Below are positions 9,114-17,845 of a stretch of 64,000 bases of DNA, piece by piece; positions within the stretch are counted from its first letter, which is position 1; each line of letters begins with the position of its first letter. Source of the DNA: Rhizobium sp. CCGE531 (GTDB taxonomy: Bacteria > Pseudomonadota > Alphaproteobacteria > Rhizobiales > Rhizobiaceae). A program made the translations under genes and the position numbers. The DNA is taken from NCBI RefSeq assembly GCF_003627795.1, contig NZ_CP032684.1, forward strand, positions 473,001 through 537,000. Direction: 5' to 3'. The notes below the pieces were generated by a model. That model was not told where the DNA came from, searched no databases, and saw only the letters and a list, made by a program, of their open reading frames with translations.

Positions 9114-9806
9114 TTAGAGTGCGGCGTCCATCTCGGCGAGGATGGCGCGTGCGGCTTCCCTCGGATCGGCCGCCTTGACGATCGGCCTTGCGACGACGAG
9201 ATGGCTCGATCCGGCCTTGATGGCGTCTGCCGGCGTCATCACCCGCTTCTGGTCGCCCCTGTCGCTGCCGACTGGCCGGATGCCGGGGGTCACCAGCGCC
9301 ATATCTGGCCCGATGATCTTGCGGACCGCGGCGGACTCCTCCGCTGAACAGACGATGCCGCCCATGCCGGCGAGATGCGCCTGTTCGGCCCGGCGCAGCA
9401 CCAGCGTATGCGGATCATATTCATAACCGGCGGCGATGAGATCCCCTTCGTCCATCGAGGTCAGCACGGTGACGCCGAGCAGGCAGAGGTCCGATCCCTT
9501 GGCCGCTTCGACGGCCGCCTTCATGGCTTTCGGATAGGCATGCAGCGTCAGCATCGACATGCCCATCTTGACGATGTTCTCCACGCCGGAGGCCACCGTA
9601 TTGTCGATGTCGAGCAGCTTCATATCGAGGAAGATCTTCTTGCCGTCAGCGGCGAGATCGCGCGCGAATTCCAGGCCGCCGGCGAAGGCGAGCTGATAGC
9701 CGATCTTGTAATAGAGGATATCGTCGCTGAGGGCACCGACCACTTTTTCGGCCTCCTGAAGGTTTGGAACATCCAGTCCAACGATCAAGCGGTCGCGTGC
9801 GGTCAT
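9114..9806 (-). CDS. pyrF: Orotidine-5'-phosphate decarboxylase
   Basis: A 230-residue enzyme for the last step of UMP synthesis. Substrate-site elements are visible: LIVGLDVP near the N-terminus, [18 protein letters not shown] (the Asp-Lys-Asp catalytic array) and VTPGIRPVG (phosphate loop). The histidine usual in KxHD is leucine here, a small variation. The ATG at 9806 follows the stop of the upstream histidine-phosphatase gene by one base, so the two are coupled; a longer in-frame start at 9869 would overlap that gene heavily and is not favoured. Confidence 0.96.
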   Translation of the reverse strand: MTARDRLIVGLDVPNLQEAEKVVGALSDDILYYKIGYQLAFAGGLEFARDLAADGKKIFLDMKLLDIDNTVASGVENIVKMGMSMLTLHAYPKAMKAAVEAAKGSDLCLLGVTVLTSMDEGDLIAAGYEYDPHTLVLRRAEQAHLAGMGGIVCSAEESAAVRKIIGPDMALVTPGIRPVGSDRGDQKRVMTPADAIKAGSSHLVVARPIVKAADPREAARAILAEMDAAL

Positions 9807-9807
9807 A

Positions 9808-10395
9808 TCAAGCCCATCCCATCCAGTCTTCCATGGGTGTCCAGTCGCATGAGACGACGCGCTTCGCAAGGTCGAAACAGAAAAGATTGCCGCCGCCGGG
9901 AGGCTGGTCGCCTTGCCGCGCGATCGGCTTCCCCTCCAGATGGCATTTCAGCAGCGTGCCGACGCCACCATGGCCGACGAAGGCGATCGGCACCAGCGGA
10001 TCGTGTCGCGAAAGAACGGTGTCGACATGGGAGACGATCCTCGCCTGCGCGTCGATGGCTCGTTCCCAGCCCTTGAAGCTTTCATGCGGATTGGCGAAGA
10101 ACCAGTCCGCTGCCTTCTCGAATTCCGGCGGGGCCAGGAAGCCCGTGGCGCTGCGGTCGTTTTCGTGCGTGGCCTCGATGATTTCGATCGGCGCGCCGCT
10201 TGCTGCTGCCAGAGCCTCGGCTGTTTCTATCGCCTTGCGTTCGCCGCTGGAGACGATCAGGCCAAGCTTGCTTGCCCATGGTCCGCTCGCCGCCCGCCGC
10301 GCCCGCTCGGCGCCTATTTCGGACAAGCCCCACTCCGGCACGGGCACGGCGGGATCGATGCGCACCTGCGGGTGCGTAATATAAAGAGCGTACAT
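9808..10395 (-). CDS. Histidine phosphatase superfamily protein, divergent N-terminal motif
   Basis: A 195-residue protein of the phosphoglycerate-mutase-like fold. The usual RHG motif is replaced by [10 protein letters not shown], keeping the nucleophile His but not the neighbouring Arg-Gly. The second half of the signature survives: [38 protein letters not shown] and [14 protein letters not shown] (second catalytic His). It may act on a small phosphorylated metabolite. It sits 8 bp after pmtA and directly before pyrF. Confidence 0.82.
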   Translation of the reverse strand: MYALYITHPQVRIDPAVPVPEWGLSEIGAERARRAASGPWASKLGLIVSSGERKAIETAEALAAASGAPIEIIEATHENDRSATGFLAPPEFEKAADWFFANPHESFKGWERAIDAQARIVSHVDTVLSRHDPLVPIAFVGHGGVGTLLKCHLEGKPIARQGDQPPGGGNLFCFDLAKRVVSCDWTPMEDWMGWA

Positions 10396-10403
10396 GAATT
10401 GCC

Positions 10404-10997
10404 TCAGCCGCGGCTGTAGACCCAGAGCTGGGCCGGCGGAATGTTGCGGACGATGAAATCATAGTGGCGGATATGGTAGCGGTCCGGCTTGGCGATGATC
10501 GGCGAAACCGGCCCGTAGGAAATCTGCACCACCGGACGGCCTTGCGGCATGCGATCCAGCAGGCTTTCCAGCAATTCGACGCGCGCCTTCATGGGGAAAT
10601 TGAGGAGAGGGATGCCCGACACGACGGAATCGAAGGTCTGGCCGCGCAGCACGCCAAGCGTCGTATCGAGATCGAAGGCATCGCCATTGATGAAATGGAC
10701 GCCGGGATAAAGCTTCACGAGGTGATTGTAGAAATCGGTCGAATATTCGATGGCGACGAGGTTTTGCGGCTCGACGCCACGTGCCAGGATCGCCTTGGTG
10801 ATGGCCCCGGTTCCCGGCCCGAGTTCCAGCACGGGCAGGCCGGATTGCGTGTTGACGACGCTCGCCATCTTGCGGGCTGTGATCGATGAGGTGGGAACGA
10901 TCGACCCCACAGTCTTCGGCCCTTGCATCATGCCTTTGAAGAAACGGATCTCCTCGTCGAATTTCTTGCCCAGCCGTTCCTTGAGACGCAGCGCCAT
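10404..10997 (-). CDS. pmtA: Phospholipid N-methyltransferase PmtA
   Basis: A 197-residue SAM-dependent enzyme that methylates phosphatidylethanolamine three times to phosphatidylcholine, a major rhizobial membrane lipid. The sequence matches the Sinorhizobium/Rhizobium type: ERLGKKFDEEIRFFKGMM, the GSIVPTSS segment, the SAM loop LELGPGTGAITKAIL (about 60-74) and the membrane-binding end FIVRNIPPAQLWVYSR. I chose the ATG at 10997 with GGGGGAG just upstream; a GTG four codons earlier is less likely. First gene of a compact run down to the NDUFA9-like gene. Confidence 0.93.
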   Translation of the reverse strand: MALRLKERLGKKFDEEIRFFKGMMQGPKTVGSIVPTSSITARKMASVVNTQSGLPVLELGPGTGAITKAILARGVEPQNLVAIEYSTDFYNHLVKLYPGVHFINGDAFDLDTTLGVLRGQTFDSVVSGIPLLNFPMKARVELLESLLDRMPQGRPVVQISYGPVSPIIAKPDRYHIRHYDFIVRNIPPAQLWVYSRG

Positions 10998-11109
10998 GTT
11001 CTCCCCCACCAGATGTTACGGTCGCGACCTACATACCGCTTCTCTAAAATCTTGCAATGCGATGACGCAATAACAAGAGAAAATGTCGCAATTCACAAAG
11101 GATCAAATA

Positions 11110-11150
11110 AAAGCGCCCTTGCGTTGTATAAACGCATGAATGGGCGCTTT
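11110..11150 (-). terminator. Probable dnaN terminator hairpin
   Basis: A 9-bp outer stem (11110-11118 with 11142-11150, arms AAAGCGCCC) enclosing a second 5-bp stem (11121-11125 with 11131-11135). Read on the minus strand it ends in TTTTATTT. It lies beyond the repeat element that abuts dnaN. Confidence 0.6.
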
Positions 11151-11160
11151 GGTTTCGCTG

Positions 11161-11269
11161 GAGCCGGATGATTTAGGTCTGTTCGACCTAAATCATCCGG
11201 CTCTAAAATCAAAGAAGTAGAGCGTGATGTCGTCCGAAATCCCCTGACACTTTTCGGCATCATGCTCTA
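11161..11269. repeat. RIME-like composite palindromic element next to dnaN
   Basis: Two palindromes in tandem. Module A is a perfect 19-bp inverted repeat (11161-11179 with 11185-11203, arms GAGCCGGATGATTTAGGTC). Module B (about 11219-11269) has TAGAGCGTGATG at one end and CATCATGCTCTA at the other. The same two modules occur in opposite order at 61010-61124. The end of module B contains the dnaN stop codon (11267-11269). Confidence 0.85.
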
Positions 11270-12385
11270 GACGCGCATCGGCATCAGCACATAAAGCGCG
11301 TCGTCGCCGGCGGTGTCGCGGATGAGCGTCGGAGAACCGGCATCGGCAAGTAGGAACACGGCCGCATCGCCGGAAAGCTGCGCGGTAATGTCGAGCAGAT
11401 ACTTCGCATTGAAGCCGATTTCCATCGGGTCCATCTCATAGCCGACGGCGACTTCTTCCGTCGCGCTTCCCGAATCGGGGTTGTTGACCGTCAGGAGCAG
11501 TTGCCCATCCGACAGTGCCAGCTTCACGGCGCGGCCACGCTCCGACGAAATCGTCGAGACGCGGTCGACAGCCTGTGCGAAGCTCTGGCAATCGACGCGC
11601 ATTTCCTTGTCGTTGTTGGCCGGGATGACGCGCTGGTAATCGGGGAAGGTGCCGTCGATCAGCTTCGACGTCATGACGATGGAGCCGATCGTCAGGCGGA
11701 TCTTGGCGTCGGAAACCTCGACGGTCACGATCGTGTCCGGTGTGTCCACAAGCTTCTGCAGCTCGCCCACCGTCTTGCGGGGAATGATGATGCCGGGCAT
11801 GCCTTCGGAGCCGGAAGGCGCGCTGACATCGGCGCGGGCCAGGCGATGACCGTCCGTGGCGACGGACCTGAGCTTCAGATCGCCGCCGCTCTCGATCGTG
11901 TGGAAGAAAATGCCGTTCAGGTAGTAGCGCGTTTCCTCGGTGGAAATCGCAAATTGCGTCCGGTCGATCAGCATCTTCAGATCGGCCGCCTTCAGCTTGA
12001 AGGAATGGCTGAAGCTGCCGGCAGTGAGATCCGGGAAATCCGATTCCGGCAGGCATTGCAGCGAGAACTTCGAGCGGCCGGAGGCGACCGTCATCGAGCT
12101 GCCGTCCGCATTGGTGGCAAGAAGCACTTCCGAGCCGTCGGACAGCTTGCGCACGATGTCGTAGAGCAGATGCGCCGGTACGGTTGTGGCGCCGGGCTGC
12201 TCGACATTGGCGGGCGTCGCCTCGGTGATCTCCAGATCGAGATCGGTTGCCTTCATGTCGAGGCTTGTACCCTCGGCCTTCAGCAGCACGTTGGACAGGA
12301 TCGGGATCGTGTTGCGACGCTCGACCACGCGATGCACGTGGTTCAGCGACTTCAGGAGGTTCGACCGCTCAATTGTAATACGCAT
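11267..12385 (-). CDS. dnaN: DNA polymerase III beta subunit (sliding clamp)
   Basis: A 372-residue protein starting MRITIERSNLLKSLNHVHRVVERR and ending YVLMPMRV, as in other DnaN proteins. Three repeated clamp domains of about 120 residues each are expected from this length; FKLKAADLKMLIDRTQFAISTEETRYYLNG marks the second. It forms the dimeric ring that tethers polymerase to DNA. The frame stays open for 419 codons upstream of the ATG at 12385, but that part is antisense to rsmI and is not coding. dnaN is about 50 kb from dnaA here; the two are adjacent in many bacteria. Confidence 0.97.
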   Translation of the reverse strand: MRITIERSNLLKSLNHVHRVVERRNTIPILSNVLLKAEGTSLDMKATDLDLEITEATPANVEQPGATTVPAHLLYDIVRKLSDGSEVLLATNADGSSMTVASGRSKFSLQCLPESDFPDLTAGSFSHSFKLKAADLKMLIDRTQFAISTEETRYYLNGIFFHTIESGGDLKLRSVATDGHRLARADVSAPSGSEGMPGIIIPRKTVGELQKLVDTPDTIVTVEVSDAKIRLTIGSIVMTSKLIDGTFPDYQRVIPANNDKEMRVDCQSFAQAVDRVSTISSERGRAVKLALSDGQLLLTVNNPDSGSATEEVAVGYEMDPMEIGFNAKYLLDITAQLSGDAAVFLLADAGSPTLIRDTAGDDALYVLMPMRV

Positions 12386-12637
12386 GGATGCTACCGCTTT
12401 CGACCGTGACTTGCCGGGCGGCCCGAGGCGCCCGAGCGACTGGTTTTCGGACAAGGCCCGAAAGATTGGACAGGCAACTTGGCAGACTTCAGCATCCGAA
12501 TGCAAGAGGCATAAGCCCTTTGTCGAGCGCCAATCGAACATTTGGCCGACAATGCTCACAGGAATTGCACCGCTCTTGCCGTCCGCTCTTGCCTCGCCCA
12601 TAAAGGCTTGTGAATCCCAAGCGAATTCAGGACCGGC

Positions 12638-13546
12638 ATGAACGAAGAGCATCCAAGCAGCGGGACGCGCAGTTTCCGCCTGCACAACAACCAGATTCCG
12701 GCCCGTCCCCTCGAACCGGCGCTCTACCTTGTCGCCACCCCCATCGGCAATCTCGGCGATATCACGCTGAGGGCGCTGGAGACGCTGGCCGGCGCCGATG
12801 TGCTGGCCTGCGAGGACACGCGCGTCACCCGCGTTCTGCTCGATCGCTACGGTATTCAGAACAAGCCCTATGCCTATCACGAATACAATGCCGATGAGGC
12901 CGGTCCCCGGCTGCTGCAGGCGCTGGAAGGTGGCCGGTCGGTGGCGCTGGTGTCCGATGCCGGCACGCCGCTCGTCTCCGATCCCGGCTACCGGCTTGCA
13001 AGGCAGGCGATCGAGGCGGGATACAAGGTCGTTCCCATTCCCGGCGCTTCGGCGCCGCTTGCGGCCCTCGTCGGTTCCGGCTTGCCGAACGACGCTTTCT
13101 TCTTTGCCGGTTTCCTGCCCGCCAAGGACAAGGGCCGGCGCGACCGTCTGGCAGAACTTGCGAGCGTCCCCGCGACCCTCATCTTCTTTGAATCGCCGCA
13201 TCGCATTGCCGCCACGCTTGCCGCCGCCGCCGATGTGCTCGGGGCTGAGCGAGCCGGTGCCGTCTGCCGCGAGCTGACGAAGACCTTCGAGGAATTCCGC
13301 CGTGGCACGCTTTCCGAACTCGCAGCATTCTATGATGCCGTTGACAATGTAAAAGGCGAGATCGTCTGGCTCGTCGGCCCGCCGGCGGAAAGCGTTGCGA
13401 CGGAGGCCGATGTCGGTGCCATCCTGGCCGATCTCGCAGGGACGATGCCGACGGCCAAGGCGGCAACCGAAGCCGCGCGCCTTACCGGCCTGCCGCGCAA
13501 GGAGCTTTATCAACGGCTGCTCGACATGAAGGAGCCCCATGGCTGA
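12638..13546 (+). CDS. rsmI: 16S rRNA (cytidine-1402-2'-O)-methyltransferase RsmI
   Basis: A 302-residue tetrapyrrole-methylase-fold enzyme that 2'-O-methylates C1402 in the ribosomal P site. Signatures: LYLVATPIGNLGDITLRALE, VLACEDTRVT, ALVSDAGTPLVSDPGYRL (SAM site), IPGASAPLAALVGSGL, FFAGFLPAKDKGRRDRL and VCRELTKTFEEFRRG. Divergent from dnaN across 250 bp. It overlaps yraN by 8 bp, a very common pairing. Confidence 0.97.
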   Translation: MNEEHPSSGTRSFRLHNNQIPARPLEPALYLVATPIGNLGDITLRALETLAGADVLACEDTRVTRVLLDRYGIQNKPYAYHEYNADEAGPRLLQALEGGRSVALVSDAGTPLVSDPGYRLARQAIEAGYKVVPIPGASAPLAALVGSGLPNDAFFFAGFLPAKDKGRRDRLAELASVPATLIFFESPHRIAATLAAAADVLGAERAGAVCRELTKTFEEFRRGTLSELAAFYDAVDNVKGEIVWLVGPPAESVATEADVGAILADLAGTMPTAKAATEAARLTGLPRKELYQRLLDMKEPHG

Positions 13547-13919
13547 CATGGGGCCTGACGCAAGCCAAAGGCTGAAGCGGCAAAAAGCCTGGCGACGCGG
13601 CCATGCCGCCGAATATTTCGCGGCGGCCTTCCTGATGCTCAAGGGCTATCGCATCCTGGCCATCCGCCACCGCACCAAGCTCGGCGAAATCGATATCGTT
13701 GCGCGCAAGGGCGATCTCGCCATCTTCGTCGAGGTCAAATCCCGGCGCGGCGCGCAGGAGGCGATCGACGCCGTTTCCTTCTCGTCACAGCGACGCATCC
13801 GCGCCGCCAGCGACCTGTGGCTGGCGCGGCAGCCGGATTTCGCCTGTCTGTCGCAACGCTACGATATCGTTGCCATGCTGCCTGGCCGCTGGCCACAGCA
13901 TTTTCCGGATGCTTTCTAG
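13539..13919 (+). CDS. YraN/UPF0102-family nuclease-fold protein
   Basis: A 126-residue protein of the UPF0102 family with a Holliday-junction-resolvase-like (PD-(D/E)xK) core: GHAAEYFAAAFLMLKGYRIL, then GEIDIVARKGDLAIFVEVKSR, which carries the Asp, Glu and Lys that would bind metal. The biochemical role is unproven. Its start overlaps the end of rsmI, so translation is probably coupled. Confidence 0.93.
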   Translation: MADMGPDASQRLKRQKAWRRGHAAEYFAAAFLMLKGYRILAIRHRTKLGEIDIVARKGDLAIFVEVKSRRGAQEAIDAVSFSSQRRIRAASDLWLARQPDFACLSQRYDIVAMLPGRWPQHFPDAF

Positions 13920-14067
13920 AAATAGCCGTTAATTCTTGGATGAGGTCAAAACCGGCAAGGCGGGCGATGCTTCACACTGCGCGTCGCTTTGCCTGCAACT
14001 CGCGTCGCAAGTTGCCAAGGTTTGCATTCTCGCACGCTTCTTCCGTGCCCGATGTCTATTGTCAACT

Positions 14068-14499
14068 TTATGGCTGCTTCTTGCGAAATGGTCCTTGTTG
14101 ATTGTCAATCATGGTGGCGTAGCGTGTTTCCGGTTCAACGCAAATGCGATCTCCCGGAAAGGCATCGCGAAAAACATAACCGGACAAACATGTATCTGCT
14201 CCGTAAGGGCCACCGTTGGAATTGCGCCGAGAAGCTGCGCGCTGGTTGTCCTGAAGCACCCGCAGAAATGTATCATCGGTGACGCAAACGTGGTCGCTTT
14301 CGACAGCAAGACGCCACCTATACGGCTCAAGACAATCATTTTGCATGGAGGAAATAGAGTTGCCGCGCACCCAGGCAATAAACGGGAAATCCTTAACGGC
14401 GCCGACAAGACCCGATAGTGCGGCTACTACCGCAGTAATCGCGGTAATCCTACCTGTCAGTGTGGACAGAAATCCACCTCGGTCCCGGCTGTTACTCAT
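14068..14499 (-). CDS. Small single-pass membrane protein with a Cys/AFPGD-type C-terminal motif
   Basis: A 143-residue protein of unknown function. Residues about 12-38 form a membrane segment (LTGRITAITAVVAALSGLVGAV). The rest looks extracytoplasmic with four cysteines. The end carries CLSGYVFRDAFPGDRICVEP followed by ETR, a short motif I recall from secreted or envelope proteins of unknown role in many bacteria. Start chosen as MSNSRDRGG at 14499 (an ATG 11 codons earlier is possible). Codon use is less GC-biased than in neighbouring genes, and the upstream 300 bp is AT-rich, which suggests acquired DNA. Confidence 0.6.
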   Translation of the reverse strand: MSNSRDRGGFLSTLTGRITAITAVVAALSGLVGAVKDFPFIAWVRGNSISSMQNDCLEPYRWRLAVESDHVCVTDDTFLRVLQDNQRAASRRNSNGGPYGADTCLSGYVFRDAFPGDRICVEPETRYATMIDNQQGPFRKKQP

Positions 14500-15014
14500 C
14501 AGCGCCCCCGTTTGAATGAGTACCGGCATCATCTTCCCTGGTCGACGGAAGTCAAGAAATTTTATATATAACGTGATAATTCGAGGAAATTTTCCTTGCT
14601 ATTCGTAGTATGTTCTAAATTTATTTTAAGGTTAAACAAATTTATATAAATAATGCTGATCGAGACATCAAGGTTATATCGGCTTTAAATTTAAGTATAA
14701 ACTTACATTGGCGTTAAGCGCTCATTTTGTATTTTTATGTTTCTGTAAGTAACTGTGAACCTATGGCATACTGAATAGATCTGTTGGTCATGGATTCTAT
14801 GGGAGGGACATTGAGGTCAAGCTCGGCGGGCAGCACTTGGCCAATATTCTGGATCTATTTGCCCGAGCGAAGGATCGTTGGCTGACCCATCACACCCAAC
14901 AACTTACAATTCAGCCATCACAGCAGCGTCATAAAACGTGCTTATGCCCCTATGACTTTACGCGGTTCGCTCCAGCTGGGGCCGTTCGCTTTTCCCATCT
15001 CAATAGGCCACGCC
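14500..15014. other. AT-rich non-coding stretch
   Basis: About 500 bp, strikingly AT-rich between 14560 and 14780 (long A/T runs and TATA-like words). It probably holds promoters for the small membrane protein on the minus strand and the EEP-family gene on the plus strand. I see no credible gene in it. Confidence 0.5.
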
Positions 15015-16010
15015 ATGATCCGCAGCACCGTTTCCGCCTTCTCCGTCCCTTCGCAGGATGAGCGCAAAAGCTTCATCTCGCTCGAAAAAACGCCGGCCAT
15101 TCATGCCGCTATCTTGGCGTCGCTTACCTGCATGAACACGGTGCGGATCGGTGGCATTGAAGCCAAAGTCGGGGCCTTGTCCTTCCCCTTCACGGTCGCT
15201 GCATGGAACCTCGAGCGCTGCCTGTTTCCGGAGGAAGCCGCGGCCAAGCTGCGCGCAACCGGAGCGTCACTGGTCCTGCTTTCGGAGATGGATGAGGGCA
15301 TGGCCCGCACCGAGCAGCGTGATCCGACCGCCGTCGTCGCCGTTGAACTCGGCATGAATTACGCCTATGGCGTCGAGTTCCTGGAACTCAGCCTCGGTTC
15401 CGAAATCGAGCGTTCCTACTGCCGGGACGACTTCAACGAAAAGGGTTTTCACGGCAACGCCCTGATGGCTTCCGTTGCCCTGAAAGATGCTTTCCTCTTC
15501 CGCTTGCCGGGCAAGGCCGTCTGGTTCAATGACGGCAACGAGCAGCCGCGCATCGGCGATCGTTGCGCTGTCGGCGCCATCGTCGAAACCGAAGCCGGTC
15601 CTTTCGTCGCCGTTTCGGTCCATCTCGAAAGTGTCGCAACCGCCGCCTATCGCGAGCGGCAGATGGCGGTGCTGATCGACGCCGTCGAAGCCTTTGCGCC
15701 GGGCCTTCCGATCCTGATCGGCGGCGATCTCAACACCGGCAACCACACCGGCGGCGACTTCTCGACCGATACTCTCTTCGCCATGGCGGAGAGCCGCGGC
15801 TTCGAATGCCATGGTGGGCCGCTCGATCAGACGAGTACGCGCCCGAGCCTCATCACCCGCTTTCCCGATCGCGCCATGAAACTCGACTGGTTCCTGAGCC
15901 GGGGTCTGAGGATCAGCGAAAGCCATCTCGTTTCCTCGCTGAACGAGGAAGGCAAGCCGCTGTCCGATCACGACATGATTGTCTGCACCATCGAGGGTTT
16001 TGTCGCCTGA
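15015..16010 (+). CDS. Endonuclease/exonuclease/phosphatase (EEP) superfamily hydrolase
   Basis: A 331-residue metal-dependent hydrolase of the DNase I-like fold. Catalytic stretches are in order: AAWNLERC (first Asn), LVLLSEMDEGM (metal Glu), VAVSVHLES (His), LIGGDLNTGNHT (Asp-x-Asn) and LSDHDMIVCTIEG (final Asp-His pair). No signal peptide is evident. The substrate could be DNA, a phospholipid or another phosphodiester. The start is uncertain: ATG at 15015 was chosen; another is at 14952, neither with a strong ribosome site. Confidence 0.83.
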   Translation: MIRSTVSAFSVPSQDERKSFISLEKTPAIHAAILASLTCMNTVRIGGIEAKVGALSFPFTVAAWNLERCLFPEEAAAKLRATGASLVLLSEMDEGMARTEQRDPTAVVAVELGMNYAYGVEFLELSLGSEIERSYCRDDFNEKGFHGNALMASVALKDAFLFRLPGKAVWFNDGNEQPRIGDRCAVGAIVETEAGPFVAVSVHLESVATAAYRERQMAVLIDAVEAFAPGLPILIGGDLNTGNHTGGDFSTDTLFAMAESRGFECHGGPLDQTSTRPSLITRFPDRAMKLDWFLSRGLRISESHLVSSLNEEGKPLSDHDMIVCTIEGFVA

Positions 16011-16106
16011 TTGCTGCAATCGTTAAAATGCGAGGCTTTTCCTGAACCGTGCCGTTACCTCTTCCATGCGATGAGATCGCAGACGCGCATGGAATTGGGG
16101 GATTGC

Positions 16107-16610
16107 ATGGTCTTGAAACTGATGTTGGCGAGCATGGCGGCCTTTGCCGCGCGTGCCGTGCCGGTCGTGGTCGCGCTGCCGCGGTCGAAAAGCTTCGTGG
16201 TTGGCGCCAGCAACGAAATGGAAATGAAACCGTCGCCGATCGAGCCATCCTGGATCCTGGCGGGCAATCCGGTTGCCCGCATCGCCGAGCATTCGCGCGG
16301 GCAGGACGATGCCGCCATGACCGCGCTCTGGGATTGCACGGCGGGTGAATTTCGCTGGTATTTCGGGTGGGACGAAACGGTGATGATCCTCGAAGGCGAG
16401 GTGCATATCACCACGGAAGACGGCATCGAGCGTACGCTGAACGCCGGCGACGTCGCCTATTTCGCCGGCGGCACCTGGGCGACATGGCGCATCGATCGCT
16501 ATCTGCGCAAGGTCGCCTTTTTGCGCAAGCCGTTCCCGAAGCCTTTGACCATGGCCTATCGCCTGCGCAACTTCGTCCGCCAGGGCGGCGCGCAGGGTCT
16601 TGCCGCCTGA
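16107..16610 (+). CDS. Cupin-domain protein
   Basis: A 167-residue protein with one cupin fold in the C-terminal two thirds: ALWDCTAGEFRWYFGWDETVMILEGEVHI and LNAGDVAYFAGGTWATWRID. The classical histidine metal ligands are mostly absent, as in the DUF861 (ureidoglycolate/ethanolamine-utilisation-like) cupins. The N-terminal 30 residues are hydrophobic and could be a membrane anchor. The ATG at 16107 follows a G-rich ribosome site. Function unknown. Confidence 0.75.
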   Translation: MVLKLMLASMAAFAARAVPVVVALPRSKSFVVGASNEMEMKPSPIEPSWILAGNPVARIAEHSRGQDDAAMTALWDCTAGEFRWYFGWDETVMILEGEVHITTEDGIERTLNAGDVAYFAGGTWATWRIDRYLRKVAFLRKPFPKPLTMAYRLRNFVRQGGAQGLAA

Positions 16611-16702
16611 GCATCCTGTGCCTGACCAAAGCCCTTGAATAGCCGTTGCGTTTGGATGCGGGCCGACCTACATCTGTGCGCAAATTTGAGCGAGGGCTGA
16701 CT

Positions 16703-17650
16703 ATGGCTGGTATCAAGAATGTTGCGGTCCAGATGGACCATGTGAAGAGCATCAACATTGCGGGCGACTCCACCTTCGCCATGAGCCTCGAAGCGCAGAA
16801 CCGTGGCTACAAGCTCTTCCACTATACGCCCGAGCGGCTGAGCATGCGCGACGGCAAGGTCTATGCCTCCGTCGAGCCGATGATCCTGCGCGACGTCAAG
16901 GGCGATCACTTCGAGCTCGGTGAACCGGAGCGTGTCGATCTCTCGACCATGGATGTGGTGCTGCTGCGCCAGGACCCGCCATTCGACATGGCCTACATCA
17001 CCTCGACGCATCTGCTCGAGCGCATCCACCCGAAGACACTCGTCGTCAACGATCCGGCCTGGGTGCGCAATTCGCCGGAAAAGATCTTCGTCACCGAATT
17101 TGCCGACCTCATGCCGAAGACGCTGATCACCCGCGATGCCGGCGAAATCCGCCGTTTCCGCGACGAGATGGGCGATATCATCCTGAAGCCGCTCTACGGC
17201 AATGGTGGCGCCGGCGTCTTCCACTCGACGCGCGATGACCGCAATCTCTCGTCCCTGCTTGAAATGTTCGGCCAGCTCTTCCGCGAGCCCTTCATCGCCC
17301 AGCAATATTTGCCCGACGTGCGCAAGGGCGACAAGCGCATTATCCTCGTCGACGGCGAGGCGGTCGGCGCGATCAACCGCGTGCCGGCCGAGCATGACGC
17401 CCGCTCCAACATGCATGTCGGCGGTCGCGCCGAAGCCACCGAGCTGACGACGCGTGAACAGGAAATCTGTAAGCGCATCGGACCGGCCCTCAGGGAGCGC
17501 GGCTTCCTGCTCGTCGGCATCGACGTCATCGGCGACTATATGACCGAGATCAACGTGACGTCGCCGACCGGCCTGCGCGAAGTCAAGCGCTTCGGCGGCG
17601 CCGATATCGCCAGCCTGCTCTGGGATGCGATCGAATCCAAGCGGGTCTGA
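16703..17650 (+). CDS. gshB: Glutathione synthetase
   Basis: A 315-residue ATP-grasp enzyme joining glycine to gamma-glutamylcysteine. Characteristic parts: [23 protein letters not shown] at the start, [35 protein letters not shown], the ATP-binding loop [13 protein letters not shown] and the late [13 protein letters not shown]. The length matches bacterial GshB. ATG at 16703 has GAGGG upstream. It supplies glutathione used by enzymes such as the GST at 5.5 kb. Confidence 0.96.
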   Translation: MAGIKNVAVQMDHVKSINIAGDSTFAMSLEAQNRGYKLFHYTPERLSMRDGKVYASVEPMILRDVKGDHFELGEPERVDLSTMDVVLLRQDPPFDMAYITSTHLLERIHPKTLVVNDPAWVRNSPEKIFVTEFADLMPKTLITRDAGEIRRFRDEMGDIILKPLYGNGGAGVFHSTRDDRNLSSLLEMFGQLFREPFIAQQYLPDVRKGDKRIILVDGEAVGAINRVPAEHDARSNMHVGGRAEATELTTREQEICKRIGPALRERGFLLVGIDVIGDYMTEINVTSPTGLREVKRFGGADIASLLWDAIESKRV

Positions 17651-17845
17651 GCGGCGGATGCCCACCATGCTTTTCGGCTGAGCAATAGCATTCATCCAGG
17701 CACGTCGATGATTTAGACATGTCTGGGTGAGGTTTTTGTTCGTTTATTGTTCTTGTTTCATTCCTTGTCTTATGCCAGATTGCAACCCGAAGTTTGCTGA
17801 TCGGGGCACGTAACGGCAAACGGGTTCGGCGACAGGGGATAGGGC

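Noticed and set aside
12386..13642. Extension of the dnaN frame by about 419 codons upstream
   Set aside because: It is antisense to rsmI; DnaN proteins start at MRITIERSN, and the extra part resembles no protein.
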